This document shows positions 10,800 through 18,808 of a stretch of 64,000 nt of DNA, one piece after another (positions within the stretch are counted from its first letter, which is position 1; every line of letters starts with the position of its first letter). The stretch lies in NCBI RefSeq assembly GCF_900114345.1, contig NZ_FOZJ01000003.1:1-64000 (forward strand). Direction: 5' to 3'. Below the pieces are notes generated by a model, which did not search any database, was not told where the DNA came from, and worked only from the letters and a program-made list of their open reading frames with translations. The translations under genes and the position numbers were made by a program. This DNA is from Microbacterium sp. cf046 (GTDB taxonomy: Bacteria > Actinomycetota > Actinomycetes > Actinomycetales > Microbacteriaceae).

Positions 10800-12170
10800 T
10801 CAGTCGTCCGCGCGGTAGACCGTGCGTGCGTAGTCGTGGAAGGGGGCCGGGGCGACCGTCGCCCGGATGCGCACCTGCCGGTGCGCGGCATCGGCCTGGG
10901 GCTTGCGGGAGATCGGATCCTCGCCCCAGACCACATCGACCTCCGCCCCTTCGGGCACGTCGTTCTCGAGCGTCGCGAGCGACATGTAGAGCTGGTCGAA
11001 TGCGACGTAGCCGGCATCCGTCGAGATGCCGACCAGACGGTCGCCCTGCCGCACCTCGTCCATCTGGAACAGGCCGTAGCGCGCCTTCGGGAAATCCAGG
11101 AACTTCGCGGGGGTGCCCGGCTCCAGCTGCGATCGGACGACCGCGGCGACGTCATCCGCATTCCACAGCAGCGTCACTTTGCGGCGCCGCTGGTCGGCGG
11201 CGTGGCGCTCCAGCGCCTCGCGTCCGTGGAAGTCGTGATCGAAGCGCACCGACTTGCCCAGGCCGAGGTCGTACGGGGTCATGTAGTAGTCGTGGATGTC
11301 GCCGGAGTACAGCGACCCCCCGATCGACCCGGCCCGGGCGGCGGGGAGCCACGCCCGGTACTCCGCGAAGTCGTCGTCGAAGATCGCGGGGAAGGGCGTC
11401 GGCACCCATCCGGCCTCGAGCGGAGTGGCCGAGTAGGCCTTGGCGCCGACGCGACGGATGCCGAACTCGGCGCCCGCCTCCAGCAGCGTCTGGAGCACGT
11501 GGTCGCTGTCGGCCCACGGCCCGAAGAACTCGAAGCCGGGCTGGCCGGCCATGCCGTGGCGCAGGGCCTTGACGTCCTTGCCTGCGATGCGGAAATCGCC
11601 GATGTGGAAGAACTTCACCTCGGGCACCGGCCCGCCGAAGACCTTCTCCATGACCGCGTTGGCGTGCGGCCCCTGCAGCTCGTAGCGATAGAAGGTCGGG
11701 GGTCCCTGGCGCATGTGCGAGTTCGCCTCGAGCCGGTGGTGCACATCCTTGCCGGCAGCCTCGGCCTTCTCGGCGTTGAAGCGCACCCAGTCGATGAGCA
11801 GATGGTGTCCGATCAGCACGAGCCCCTCCGGGCCCTCGCCGTTGTAGAACAGGATGCCGTCGCCGATGAGGTACCCGTCCTGGTTCACCGAGATGAGCTG
11901 CTTCGCGACGCCGGGGCGGAACGTCGCGAATGTGTTCGGCGAGATCGCCTGCAGCACGGGAATGAGGTCCTCGCCGTCGAGGAACAGCTGCGTCATGTGG
12001 TGCGACTGGTCCATGAGCGCGACAGTCGTGTTCCACGCGCGCTGCTCGTCGCGCCAGTTCGTGAACTCCGGAGCCACCGGAAAGGTGAACGCGGGCCAGT
12101 CCTGATTGCGCAGCAGCTCCACGGGGCTGCCTGCGCGCTCGATCGCCTGCGCGAGGGATTCGGTTGTCAT
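10800..12170 (-). CDS. Tetrahydrofolate-dependent aromatic O-demethylase (LigM/DesA family), copy 3
   Basis: A 456-residue third paralogue on the opposite strand. It carries the same landmarks: TNWRDEQRAWNTTVALMDQSHHMTQLFL, LRHGMAGQPGFEFFGPW, SLYSGDIHDYYMTPYDLGLG and EVDVVWGEDP. ATG 12170 follows AAAGG in the 98-base gap that separates it from the GntR regulator gene. An IclR-type palindrome at 12230-12250 lies about 60-80 bases upstream of the start, so its control may differ from copies 1 and 2. The predicted reaction is O-demethylation of a methoxylated aromatic acid with tetrahydrofolate as methyl acceptor. Three copies in 4.3 kb indicate recent expansion of substrate range. Confidence 0.87.
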   Translation of the reverse strand: MTTESLAQAIERAGSPVELLRNQDWPAFTFPVAPEFTNWRDEQRAWNTTVALMDQSHHMTQLFLDGEDLIPVLQAISPNTFATFRPGVAKQLISVNQDGYLIGDGILFYNGEGPEGLVLIGHHLLIDWVRFNAEKAEAAGKDVHHRLEANSHMRQGPPTFYRYELQGPHANAVMEKVFGGPVPEVKFFHIGDFRIAGKDVKALRHGMAGQPGFEFFGPWADSDHVLQTLLEAGAEFGIRRVGAKAYSATPLEAGWVPTPFPAIFDDDFAEYRAWLPAARAGSIGGSLYSGDIHDYYMTPYDLGLGKSVRFDHDFHGREALERHAADQRRRKVTLLWNADDVAAVVRSQLEPGTPAKFLDFPKARYGLFQMDEVRQGDRLVGISTDAGYVAFDQLYMSLATLENDVPEGAEVDVVWGEDPISRKPQADAAHRQVRIRATVAPAPFHDYARTVYRADD

Positions 12171-12229
12171 CGTCGACCTTTCAGTGCGGTTTCCTCCACG
12201 GTAGGAGCCTGCAGGGTCGGCGGCGTCGC

Positions 12230-12250
12230 GAATTCCGTTGAACAGAATTC
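12230..12250. promoter_or_regulatory. IclR-type operator upstream of O-demethylase copy 3
   Basis: Two GAATTC ends flank the centre CGTTGAACA, forming a 21-base imperfect palindrome with core TTCCGTTGAACAGAA. Closely related palindromes occur at 14674, 18606 and 25078, each beside an IclR gene. It lies in the promoter of the gene starting at 12170. Confidence 0.6.
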
Positions 12251-12268
12251 GCTCGGATGGCCAGGAGC

Positions 12269-12931
12269 TCAGGGCAGGTCGCGGAGCGCGTCGATCACTC
12301 GGAGCAGATGCTCGCGGACCGCGAGCTCTGCAGCATCAGGGTCGCGCGCAGCGATCGCGTCGATGATCGCGACGTGCTCGAGCACCGAGACCTTGGCCCG
12401 CTGCGGTCGCGATGACAGCTTGAACTGGTGGCGCACACTCTGCGCGTGCAGCCGCGCGAGCACCTCTGCCGCGGTGGTGTGGTGACTCAGCGTCCGGACG
12501 CGCTGGTCAAGGAGCTGGTTCAGACGGGAGTACTCGACGAGGTCTCCTTCGGCGACGGCGTCGATCATGCCCTGCCGCAGGTCCATGAACTCGGCGATGT
12601 CCTCGTCCGTGACGGATGCCGCGGTCTTCGCGGCGCACAGACCCTCCACGCCGATGCGCACCTCGAGGATCTCGATCGCCTCGTCGAGGGAGATCGCCCG
12701 CACGCGGGACCCCTTGTTCGGGAGGCGCTCGACCAGCCCCTCGTTCGCGAGCTCGAGCAGGGCCGTGCGCACCGTGGCGCGGCTGGCGGCGAACGTGTCG
12801 CTGAGGTCCGCTTCGATCAGCCGCTGATTCGGGGCGTACTCGCCGCGGACGATCGCGCCGCGGATGAGGTCGGTCACCTTCTGCTCGGATTCCTCAGCGG
12901 CGGTGTCCGCATCCTGCACGATCGTCGACAT
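12269..12931 (-). CDS. GntR-family transcriptional regulator (FCD type)
   Basis: A 220-residue regulator with an N-terminal winged helix (about residues 18-85: VTDLIRGAIVRGEYAPNQRLIEADLSDTF, then SRATVRTALLELANEGLVERLPNKGSRV) and an all-helical C-terminal FCD ligand domain. ATG 12931 was chosen because AAGGAG stands six bases before it; the ATG at 12961 has no such site. It is divergent from the dehydrogenase gene at 13029. A palindrome fitting the GntR half-site pattern (TATTGT/ACAATA) lies between them, and a near-identical sequence overlaps the ABC transporter promoter at 18707. It is therefore probably a repressor of both, released by an aromatic or carboxylic acid. Confidence 0.9.
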   Translation of the reverse strand: MSTIVQDADTAAEESEQKVTDLIRGAIVRGEYAPNQRLIEADLSDTFAASRATVRTALLELANEGLVERLPNKGSRVRAISLDEAIEILEVRIGVEGLCAAKTAASVTDEDIAEFMDLRQGMIDAVAEGDLVEYSRLNQLLDQRVRTLSHHTTAAEVLARLHAQSVRHQFKLSSRPQRAKVSVLEHVAIIDAIAARDPDAAELAVREHLLRVIDALRDLP

Positions 12932-12981
12932 CGAGTCTCCTTCGGCTCGCGAACGGAGCATCCGCTCCGACCTTCAACCAC

Positions 12982-12995
12982 TATTGTCAACAATA
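12982..12995. promoter_or_regulatory. GntR/FCD operator palindrome
   Basis: A perfect palindrome, TATTGT-CA-ACAATA, sits in the 97-base gap between the divergent GntR regulator and dehydrogenase genes. It is of the TTGTNNACAA type bound by many FCD-group GntR proteins. The reverse reading, ATTGTTGACAAT, matches 11 of 12 bases at 18707-18718. Confidence 0.65.
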
Positions 12996-13028
12996 TAGAC
13001 GTGAAACCGTCGTCGTCGGGAGGTGGCC

Positions 13029-13814
13029 ATGCGCGTCGCAGTACTGGGCCTGGGTGAAGCCGGAAGCATCTACGCGGCCGACCTCGCGGCCCGCGGCGCG
13101 TCGGTCGCCGGAACCGACCTGCACGTCACGACCGAGCCCGCCGATGTCGAACTCGCGGTCGACATCGCATCCACCGTCCACGGGGCGGATCTGGTGCTCA
13201 GCCTGGTCGGCGGAAGCTCTGCAGCATCCGTCCTCGACGAGGCGCTGCCGGCCATGGGCACGGCCACCGTCTACGCCGACATGAACACCAGCGGACCCGA
13301 CGAGAAGATGCGTCTCGCGGCGGTGGCGCGCGATCGCGGCATCCCGTTCGTGGATGTGGCGATCCTCGCCCCCGTGCCTCGTGCGCGGATCGACACACCC
13401 CTGCTGCTGAGCGGGACGGGGGTCGCGCGAATCCAGCCGATGCTCGAACGGCTCGGCGTCCCGTCGACGGACGTCGGACCGGATGCCGGCGCATCGGCGC
13501 GTCTCAAGCTGCTGCGCAGCGTGTTCATGAAAGGGCTCGCCGCCGTGGTCGTCGAGAGCGTCGCGGCCGCGAAGGCGGTCGGCGCCGAGGAGTGGGTGAC
13601 CGAGCAGATCGCGTCGGAGCTCGGGGCGTCGGGCCGATCGGCGGTCGACCATCTCATCCAGGGCACGACGCGGCACGCCGTTCGGCGTGAGATCGAGATG
13701 GTCGAGGCGCGTGACTACCTCGCCAGCCTCGGGGCCGAGCACCCGATGACCGACGCGACGATCGAATGGCTCCGGGCGATCGCGGCGAACCAATCCACCG
13801 CTCCGCGCCACTGA
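13029..13814 (+). CDS. NAD(P)-dependent dehydrogenase, 6-phosphogluconate-dehydrogenase-like
   Basis: A 261-residue protein with an N-terminal NAD(P)-binding Rossmann domain (AVLGLGEAGSIYAADLAARG) and a short helical C-terminal domain of the DUF1932 type seen in 3-hydroxyisobutyrate/6-phosphogluconate-dehydrogenase relatives. GASARLKLLRSVFMKGLAAVVVES carries the Lys expected on the catalytic helix. ATG 13029 follows GGGAGG at 13018-13023. The substrate is not evident; in this setting a hydroxy-acid or semialdehyde intermediate of aromatic degradation is plausible. It is divergent from the GntR gene and followed after 20 bases by an IclR gene, suggesting co-regulation with the O-demethylation genes. 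Confidence 0.78.
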   Translation: MRVAVLGLGEAGSIYAADLAARGASVAGTDLHVTTEPADVELAVDIASTVHGADLVLSLVGGSSAASVLDEALPAMGTATVYADMNTSGPDEKMRLAAVARDRGIPFVDVAILAPVPRARIDTPLLLSGTGVARIQPMLERLGVPSTDVGPDAGASARLKLLRSVFMKGLAAVVVESVAAAKAVGAEEWVTEQIASELGASGRSAVDHLIQGTTRHAVRREIEMVEARDYLASLGAEHPMTDATIEWLRAIAANQSTAPRH

Positions 13815-13834
13815 GAAGGGAGGTCTCCCGGACG

Positions 13835-14683
13835 ATGGCCGTCCCGGACAAGACACTGGTCGTCCTCGGCGCCTTCAGCATCGAGCGACCGAGCATGACC
13901 CTGTCCGAGCTCGCGCGAGCGACCGGCCTGGCTCCGTCGACCGTCCATCGAGTGATCAGCTCGCTGGTGATCTGGGGAGCGCTCGAGAAGGACCCGCACA
14001 ACCGCTACGTGATCGGGCAGCGGCTCTGGCAGCTCGGAACACTCGCGCCGCGGGCGTTCGAGCAGCGCGCGCTCGTGCTGCCGTTCCTGGAGCGGCTCTT
14101 CCTGGACACGCGACTGCCCGTCGCCTTGTCCGCCTTCCACCCGGACGGCAGCGTGGTCGTGGAGCAGCACCTCGGCTGGCGGGACGGAGACAACTCCGCC
14201 GGACTCGGCGAGCGGCTGCCGCTGCACGCGTCCTCGCCCGGTCTCATCCTGCTCGCCTACGGTCCTGCCGGCGTCAGGCGTGCCATCGCACGGCACCCGC
14301 TGCGTCGCTACACGTCCCGAACCGTGGTCGATCCTGCGGCGCTCGGCGCGGTCGTCGACCGCGTGCGCCACGCCGGCATCGCCGTGAGCGAGGGGGCCCT
14401 CATCGCCACGACGAGCTCGACGTCCGCGCCCGTCTTCGGCCACCGGGGAGAGCTCTACGGCGCGGTGACGATCGTCTGGACCACCGGTTCGGCCGACCCG
14501 CGGCAGTTCGCAGACCGTCTCCGCTCGACCGCGAACCGGATCAGTGCCGTGATGCGCGAGTCCACGGAAGAGCCCGTTCCGCACCCTGTGCGTCGCGGCG
14601 TGTTCGACCCGCCACGCGGACAGGCGCGACCCGTCGGAGGAATACCACCGGCTCGCTCACCCGTCAAGGATGAAATTCTGTAA
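13835..14683 (+). CDS. IclR-family transcriptional regulator
   Basis: A 282-residue IclR regulator. The N-terminal winged helix (MTLSELARATGLAPSTVHRVISSLVIWGALEK, about residues 20-55) is followed by the IclR effector domain containing LPLHASSPGLILLAYGP. Its C-terminus has a Pro/Arg-rich tail of about 35 residues that is longer than usual. ATG 13835 is preceded by GAAGGGAGG, at the longish distance of 11 bases. The stop codon at 14681-14683 lies inside an 18-base palindrome, a likely operator for the tannase gene that begins at 14812. It probably controls release of phenolic acids and perhaps O-demethylation in response to an aromatic acid. Confidence 0.9.
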   Translation: MAVPDKTLVVLGAFSIERPSMTLSELARATGLAPSTVHRVISSLVIWGALEKDPHNRYVIGQRLWQLGTLAPRAFEQRALVLPFLERLFLDTRLPVALSAFHPDGSVVVEQHLGWRDGDNSAGLGERLPLHASSPGLILLAYGPAGVRRAIARHPLRRYTSRTVVDPAALGAVVDRVRHAGIAVSEGALIATTSSTSAPVFGHRGELYGAVTIVWTTGSADPRQFADRLRSTANRISAVMRESTEEPVPHPVRRGVFDPPRGQARPVGGIPPARSPVKDEIL

Positions 14684-14691
14684 ACAGAATT
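14674..14691. promoter_or_regulatory. IclR-type operator upstream of the secreted esterase gene
   Basis: A perfect palindrome, AATTCTGT-AA-ACAGAATT, overlaps the IclR stop codon and stands about 120 bases before the esterase ATG. Its outer half-site AATTCTGTT-like sequence matches the reverse strand of the 12230-12250 element, so both may bind the same IclR protein. Confidence 0.6.
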
Positions 14692-14811
14692 GTCTTCCAT
14701 CTGACGAGCACTCGCCCGTGTACTTGGACCGCGACGTATGTCGCCGAGGCGTGTCGCGGAAAAACGGGAGGGAGCTCTGCGAGGCACCTCATCGATTGCA
14801 AAGGAGCGACG

Positions 14812-16446
14812 ATGAAGAAGATGCACGTGAGGCTCGGGGCCATGATCCTCGGGCTCGCACTCGCGACGACGGCCCTCGCGGCGACGCCCGCAATGGCGGC
14901 CCAGGCGAAGCAGGGTGCTCCGCCACTGACGGCGGAGCGCTGCGCGGCGCTCGTCGGGACCCAGGTGGACGCCGCCCGGATCGCGCTGCCGACGACCGGC
15001 GCCACGATCAAGACCGCGACCTGGGCGACCGAGGCCGGCGGTGGTCAGTGCCGCGTGGTCGGCGACATCCACCCGGTCGATCCGACGGCGCCCGCGATCG
15101 AGTTCCAGGTCAACCTGCCGCAGAACTGGAATGCCCGGGCTCTTCAGTTCGGCGGCGGCGGATACGACGGCTCGCTCGTCACAGGACTCGGGCGATTCCC
15201 GCAGCAGCCGGCCAGCCAGCCCACGCCCCTGCAGCAGGGATTCGTGACCCTCGGCTCCGATGGCGGGCACAAGGGCGTCGGATTCGACGCCTCGTTCGGA
15301 CTCAATGACGAGGCGCTGCTGAACTACGGCCAGCAGTCGATCAAGAAGACCCACGACGCGGCGATGGTCCTCATCGATCTCGCGTACGGCAAGAATCCCG
15401 CCTACTTCTACTTCGTCGGCTTCTCGCAGGGTGGCCATGAGGCATTGGATGCCGCCGGTCGCTACTCGAAGGACTATGACGGCGTCGTCGCGGGAACCCC
15501 GACGTACAACGTGACGATGATGCACGCCGGAATCGGCTCGATGTATCGCGACGCGCTCTACCGCGATGGAGGGGTGGGCTGGATCAATCCGACCGAGCGG
15601 GCGCTGATCGTCAGCAGCGTGTATGCGGCGTGCGACCCGATCGACGGTGTCGCCGACGGCATCATCTCCGACACCGAGGGCTGCCTGGATGCCTTCGACA
15701 TCCAGGCCCTGCGCTGCGCGGACGGCGCCGACACCGGCGACACCTGCCTGTCGGACGCCCAGATCGAGACAGTGGATCTCATCGCGGCGGGCAAGGACCT
15801 CGGGTTCGAGATCGCGGGGAACAGCTACGCCGCTCCCGGACCGATCCTCACCGGCGGCACGTACGACCGGTTCGGATTGGGCACCGAGCCCCAGCCGCAC
15901 AACCCGATGAACGGCACCGAGGCCTTCCAGTACACCGTGCTGGATGCCGTCTCGAAGTACATCATCACGCGCGACCCGACGCTCGACACCCCGAACTGGC
16001 AGCTCGACGGGTGGATCCCGCGCATCCAGGAGGTCGGTCAGATCATGGACGCGACCGACGTCAGCTTCCAGCAGGCGTACGCGAAGAAGGTCAAGGTGCT
16101 CATGTACACCGGCATGGCCGACGACGGTGTCTCGCCGTACAACACGATCCAGTTCTACGACCGGCTCGTCGCGGACCTCGGGCAGAAGAAGGTGGACAAG
16201 TTCCTGCGGTTCTACACGGTCCCCGGATTCAGCCACGGATTCGGCCCGTTCAGCGCCAGCTTCGACTCGCTCAGCGTGCTCCGGGCATGGGTCGAGAATG
16301 GTGTCGAGCCGGGGCAGCTGACGGTCACCGACACGAACGCCGCCACCGCGGGGCGGACGCGTCCGCTCTGCGAATACCCGACGTGGCCGCGATTCGACGG
16401 GGGCGACCCCGCGAGCGCGTCCAGCTTCACCTGCGTGACTGACTGA
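14812..16446 (+). CDS. Secreted tannase/feruloyl esterase family protein
   Basis: A 544-residue alpha/beta-hydrolase of the tannase/feruloyl esterase family. A Sec signal peptide (positively charged MKKMHVR, hydrophobic core, AMA-A cleavage near residue 30) marks it as exported. The nucleophile elbow is GFSQGG (Ser205), and the charge-relay Asp and His are probably in MADDGVSP and PGFSHGFG. Cys44 and Cys80 and several later cysteines could form the disulphides known in this family. It should split gallate, ferulate or related phenolic esters outside the cell, feeding the gallate and O-demethylation enzymes next door. ATG 14812 follows AAGGAG. The gene ends at a strong hairpin. Confidence 0.88.
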   Translation: MKKMHVRLGAMILGLALATTALAATPAMAAQAKQGAPPLTAERCAALVGTQVDAARIALPTTGATIKTATWATEAGGGQCRVVGDIHPVDPTAPAIEFQVNLPQNWNARALQFGGGGYDGSLVTGLGRFPQQPASQPTPLQQGFVTLGSDGGHKGVGFDASFGLNDEALLNYGQQSIKKTHDAAMVLIDLAYGKNPAYFYFVGFSQGGHEALDAAGRYSKDYDGVVAGTPTYNVTMMHAGIGSMYRDALYRDGGVGWINPTERALIVSSVYAACDPIDGVADGIISDTEGCLDAFDIQALRCADGADTGDTCLSDAQIETVDLIAAGKDLGFEIAGNSYAAPGPILTGGTYDRFGLGTEPQPHNPMNGTEAFQYTVLDAVSKYIITRDPTLDTPNWQLDGWIPRIQEVGQIMDATDVSFQQAYAKKVKVLMYTGMADDGVSPYNTIQFYDRLVADLGQKKVDKFLRFYTVPGFSHGFGPFSASFDSLSVLRAWVENGVEPGQLTVTDTNAATAGRTRPLCEYPTWPRFDGGDPASASSFTCVTD

Positions 16447-16453
16447 TGACCCG

Positions 16454-16491
16454 AGCGAGGGGGGCCGGATTCCGTTCCGGCCCCCCTCGCT
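16454..16491. terminator. Bidirectional hairpin terminator
   Basis: A 15-base-pair perfect GC-rich stem (16455-16469 with 16476-16490), extended by one A-T pair, has a 6-base loop and lies between the convergent esterase and MetE-like genes. Confidence 0.8.
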
Positions 16492-16509
16492 TGTGTGATC
16501 GGCGTGGGC

Positions 16510-17628
16510 TCAGGCGTCGGCCCAGACGTCTGCGGCGACCGCGACGGTCTCCTCGATCTTGGCCCACTGCTCGGCCTCGGTGAGGACGTTCCCCTCCTCG
16601 GTCGAGGCGAACCCGCACTGCGGGCTCAGTGCGAGCTGATCGAGCGGGGCGATCGCCGCTGCCTCGTCGATGCGGCGCTTGAGGCCGTCGACGTCTTCGA
16701 GTGCTCCCGACTTCGTCGTCACCAGACCCAGCTCGACGACCTTCGCGCCCTTCGGCAGGAACCGCAGCGGCTCGAAGCCGCCGGCGCGCTCGCTGTCGTA
16801 CTCGAGGAAGTACCCGTCGAACGCGGTCTCACCCAGCAGCTGCTCGGCCACCGGCTCGTACCCTCCCGACGAGATCCAAGTCGAACGGAAGTTGCCGCGG
16901 CACACGTGCGTCGTGATCACCATGTCGGCCGGCTTGTCGCGCAGCGACGCGTTGATCAGCGCCGCGTACCTCTCCGCGAGGTGGTCGGTGCGGATGCCGC
17001 GCTCGGCGGCCTTGGCCAGTTCGACGTCCGAGCACAGGTACGCCCACGCCGTGTCGTCGAACTGCAGGTAGCGGCATCCGGCGTCGTAGAACGCCTGGAC
17101 CGCGGCGCGGTAGGTCGCGGCGAGGTCGTCGAAGATGTCGTCGTGCCCGCGGTAGGCGGACCCCTCCAGCGCGTCGCGCTCGAGACGGAAGTCGAGCACG
17201 GTCGGGGCCGGGATGCTGAACTTCGGGGTGACGCCGGCCGCCTCGGCGACGGGCTTGAGGAAGCGGAAGTGCTCGAGCATCGGATGGTCGGCGGGGAAGC
17301 CCACGGGGCCGTCGATGTGCAGCCCGAGCGGGCGCGTCTGCACGCCCTGGAACTGGATGCCGTGGTCGAGCTCGACGACGTTGACGCCGTCCAGCATCCC
17401 GAAGAAGTCGAAATGCCACCACGAGCGTCGGAACTCGCCGTCGGTCGCGACCCTCAGCCCGGCTGCCGCTTCACGGGCGACCAGCGCGGTGATCGCTTCG
17501 TCTTCGACCCGGCGCAGCCCGTCGGCGTCGAGCTCGCCGGCGGCATGGGCGGCGCGCGCGGTCTTCACCGCCTCGGGACGCAGGAAACTGCCGACGATGT
17601 CGGCGCGGAAGGGCGGGTTGACAGACAT
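16510..17628 (-). CDS. Cobalamin-independent methionine synthase-like (MetE C-terminal) methyltransferase
   Basis: A 372-residue single-domain protein related to the catalytic C-terminal half of MetE. The zinc ligands of MetE are recognisable: His and Cys in THVCRGNF, Glu in the LEYDSE segment, and Cys in SPQCGFAS. There is no N-terminal MetE half, so it is about half the length of a full methionine synthase. Such short MetE-like proteins transfer methyl groups from folate or other donors to thiols. Beside three tetrahydrofolate-dependent O-demethylases it is a plausible sink that regenerates tetrahydrofolate by passing the methyl group to homocysteine. That role is inference. ATG 17628 is preferred over GTG 17637; neither has a strong ribosome site. 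Confidence 0.82.
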   Translation of the reverse strand: MSVNPPFRADIVGSFLRPEAVKTARAAHAAGELDADGLRRVEDEAITALVAREAAAGLRVATDGEFRRSWWHFDFFGMLDGVNVVELDHGIQFQGVQTRPLGLHIDGPVGFPADHPMLEHFRFLKPVAEAAGVTPKFSIPAPTVLDFRLERDALEGSAYRGHDDIFDDLAATYRAAVQAFYDAGCRYLQFDDTAWAYLCSDVELAKAAERGIRTDHLAERYAALINASLRDKPADMVITTHVCRGNFRSTWISSGGYEPVAEQLLGETAFDGYFLEYDSERAGGFEPLRFLPKGAKVVELGLVTTKSGALEDVDGLKRRIDEAAAIAPLDQLALSPQCGFASTEEGNVLTEAEQWAKIEETVAVAADVWADA

Positions 17629-17691
17629 GCCGACCACATTACGGGAGCACCCCGGGGCGTCGGACTTCGTTGCGGTGCGTGACCTGAGGCG

Positions 17692-18546
17692 TCACGAACC
17701 GGTCGCCTCGAGGTACTCCATCGAGCGCACCGACGAGTTGACCAGCGGGCGGAACCGGCCGCCGGGGGTCGCCGCGGGGTGACCGGTGGGCAGGTACGCG
17801 GCCCGCATCGCCGCGCTGATCTCGTGGGCCGCGTGCGTGAGCAGCTCGACGTGTCCCAGGGTCGGCGCGTCGTCGTTCGGCACCACGACGCCGATCGCCG
17901 CGATCACGTCCTGATGCGCGCCGAAGACGGGAACGGCGATGCCCCGCGACTCCTCGTGGATGTGACCGTCGCAGACGACCCAGCCGTCCGCGCGGATGCG
18001 GCGGAGGGTGGAGCGCAGCCCGGCCTCGGTGTGGATCGTGTGCGGCGTGTACCGCCGCATCGGGCCGGCCAGCACGGCATCGACGACGGATTGACCGGAG
18101 TGGGCCAGCAGGACCAGCCCGCTCGAGGACGCATGCAGCGGGATGCGGCCGCCGATCAGTGTCGCGTTCACGACGGCGTCGCGAGCAGACAGCCGATCGA
18201 GGAACAGCACCTCGTTGTCGCTGAGGACGCCGAGCTGCGCGTGCTGGCGCACCCGTGCTTGAACGGCCTGCAGGTGGGGCCGGGCGAGCTCGCGCAGTCC
18301 CAGTGCCCCGGGCGTGCGGCACGCGAGCTCCCACAGGCGCACGCCGAGCCGATACGTGCGATCGGGCAGACGCTCGAGGAGTCCCTCGCGCTCGAGCTCC
18401 GCGACGATCCGGTGCGCGGTGGACGGAGCCAGCGCAGCCCTGTCGGCGATCTCGCTCAGGGTCAGGAAGGGGACGTCGGCGTCGAAGGCGCCGAGCACCC
18501 GCAGATGCTTGTGGAGGACGGATTCGCCATCGGATGCACGTGCCAC
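17692..18546 (-). CDS. IclR-family transcriptional regulator
   Basis: A 284-residue IclR protein with an N-terminal winged helix (FLTLSEIADRAALAPSTAHRIVAELEREGLLERL) and an effector domain including IPLHASSSGLVLLAHSGQS. GTG 18546 is chosen because GAGGAG lies just upstream; the ATG codons at 18597 and 18558 lack one. It is divergent from the liv-type ABC transporter operon. A perfect IclR-type palindrome at 18606-18620 lies 60 bases before its own start and about 190 bases before the transporter, so it likely controls both. The protein is closely similar in its middle part to the IclR at 25102, suggesting paralogues that sense related aromatic acids. Confidence 0.9.
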   Translation of the reverse strand: MARASDGESVLHKHLRVLGAFDADVPFLTLSEIADRAALAPSTAHRIVAELEREGLLERLPDRTYRLGVRLWELACRTPGALGLRELARPHLQAVQARVRQHAQLGVLSDNEVLFLDRLSARDAVVNATLIGGRIPLHASSSGLVLLAHSGQSVVDAVLAGPMRRYTPHTIHTEAGLRSTLRRIRADGWVVCDGHIHEESRGIAVPVFGAHQDVIAAIGVVVPNDDAPTLGHVELLTHAAHEISAAMRAAYLPTGHPAATPGGRFRPLVNSSVRSMEYLEATGS

Positions 18547-18605
18547 GGGTCTCCTCATCGAGCGGGGCGGGCCGTCCTCGACGGCTGCGGTGATCATACG
18601 CGCGG

Positions 18606-18620
18606 TTCCGTTGAACGGAA
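18606..18620. promoter_or_regulatory. Perfect IclR-type operator palindrome
   Basis: TTCCGTT-G-AACGGAA has 7-base perfect arms around one central base. It lies between the IclR gene ending the preceding cluster and the ABC transporter operon. It is the best-conserved member of the family also seen at 12230, 14674 and 25078. Confidence 0.7.
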
Positions 18621-18706
18621 AGGGCGTCGTGGCCGGAGGGCGCCTGGACGTAGCGTGTGAGTGCTCCGGATCACGTGATCGTCACGAAGTCAGAATTCGT
18701 TCCAAA

Positions 18707-18739
18707 ATCGTTGACAATCTCGTCCTCGATCTTTAGCGT
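18707..18739 (+). promoter_or_regulatory. Promoter of the ABC transporter operon with overlapping GntR-type operator
   Basis: TTGACA at 18711-18716 is a consensus -35 element, followed after 17 bases by TAGCGT (18734-18739) as a -10 of the TANNNT type. ATCGTTGACAAT (18707-18718) overlaps the -35 and matches 11 of 12 bases of the GntR palindrome at 12982, so a repressor there would block polymerase. A separate perfect palindrome GATCACGTGATC lies at 18669-18680. Confidence 0.6.
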
Positions 18740-18808
18740 TTCCCTAGAGCGGTAGGGATCGGCGCCGCTGCACCCCCGAGCAACGATGCGATCTGGGAAA
18801 GGTGACAC

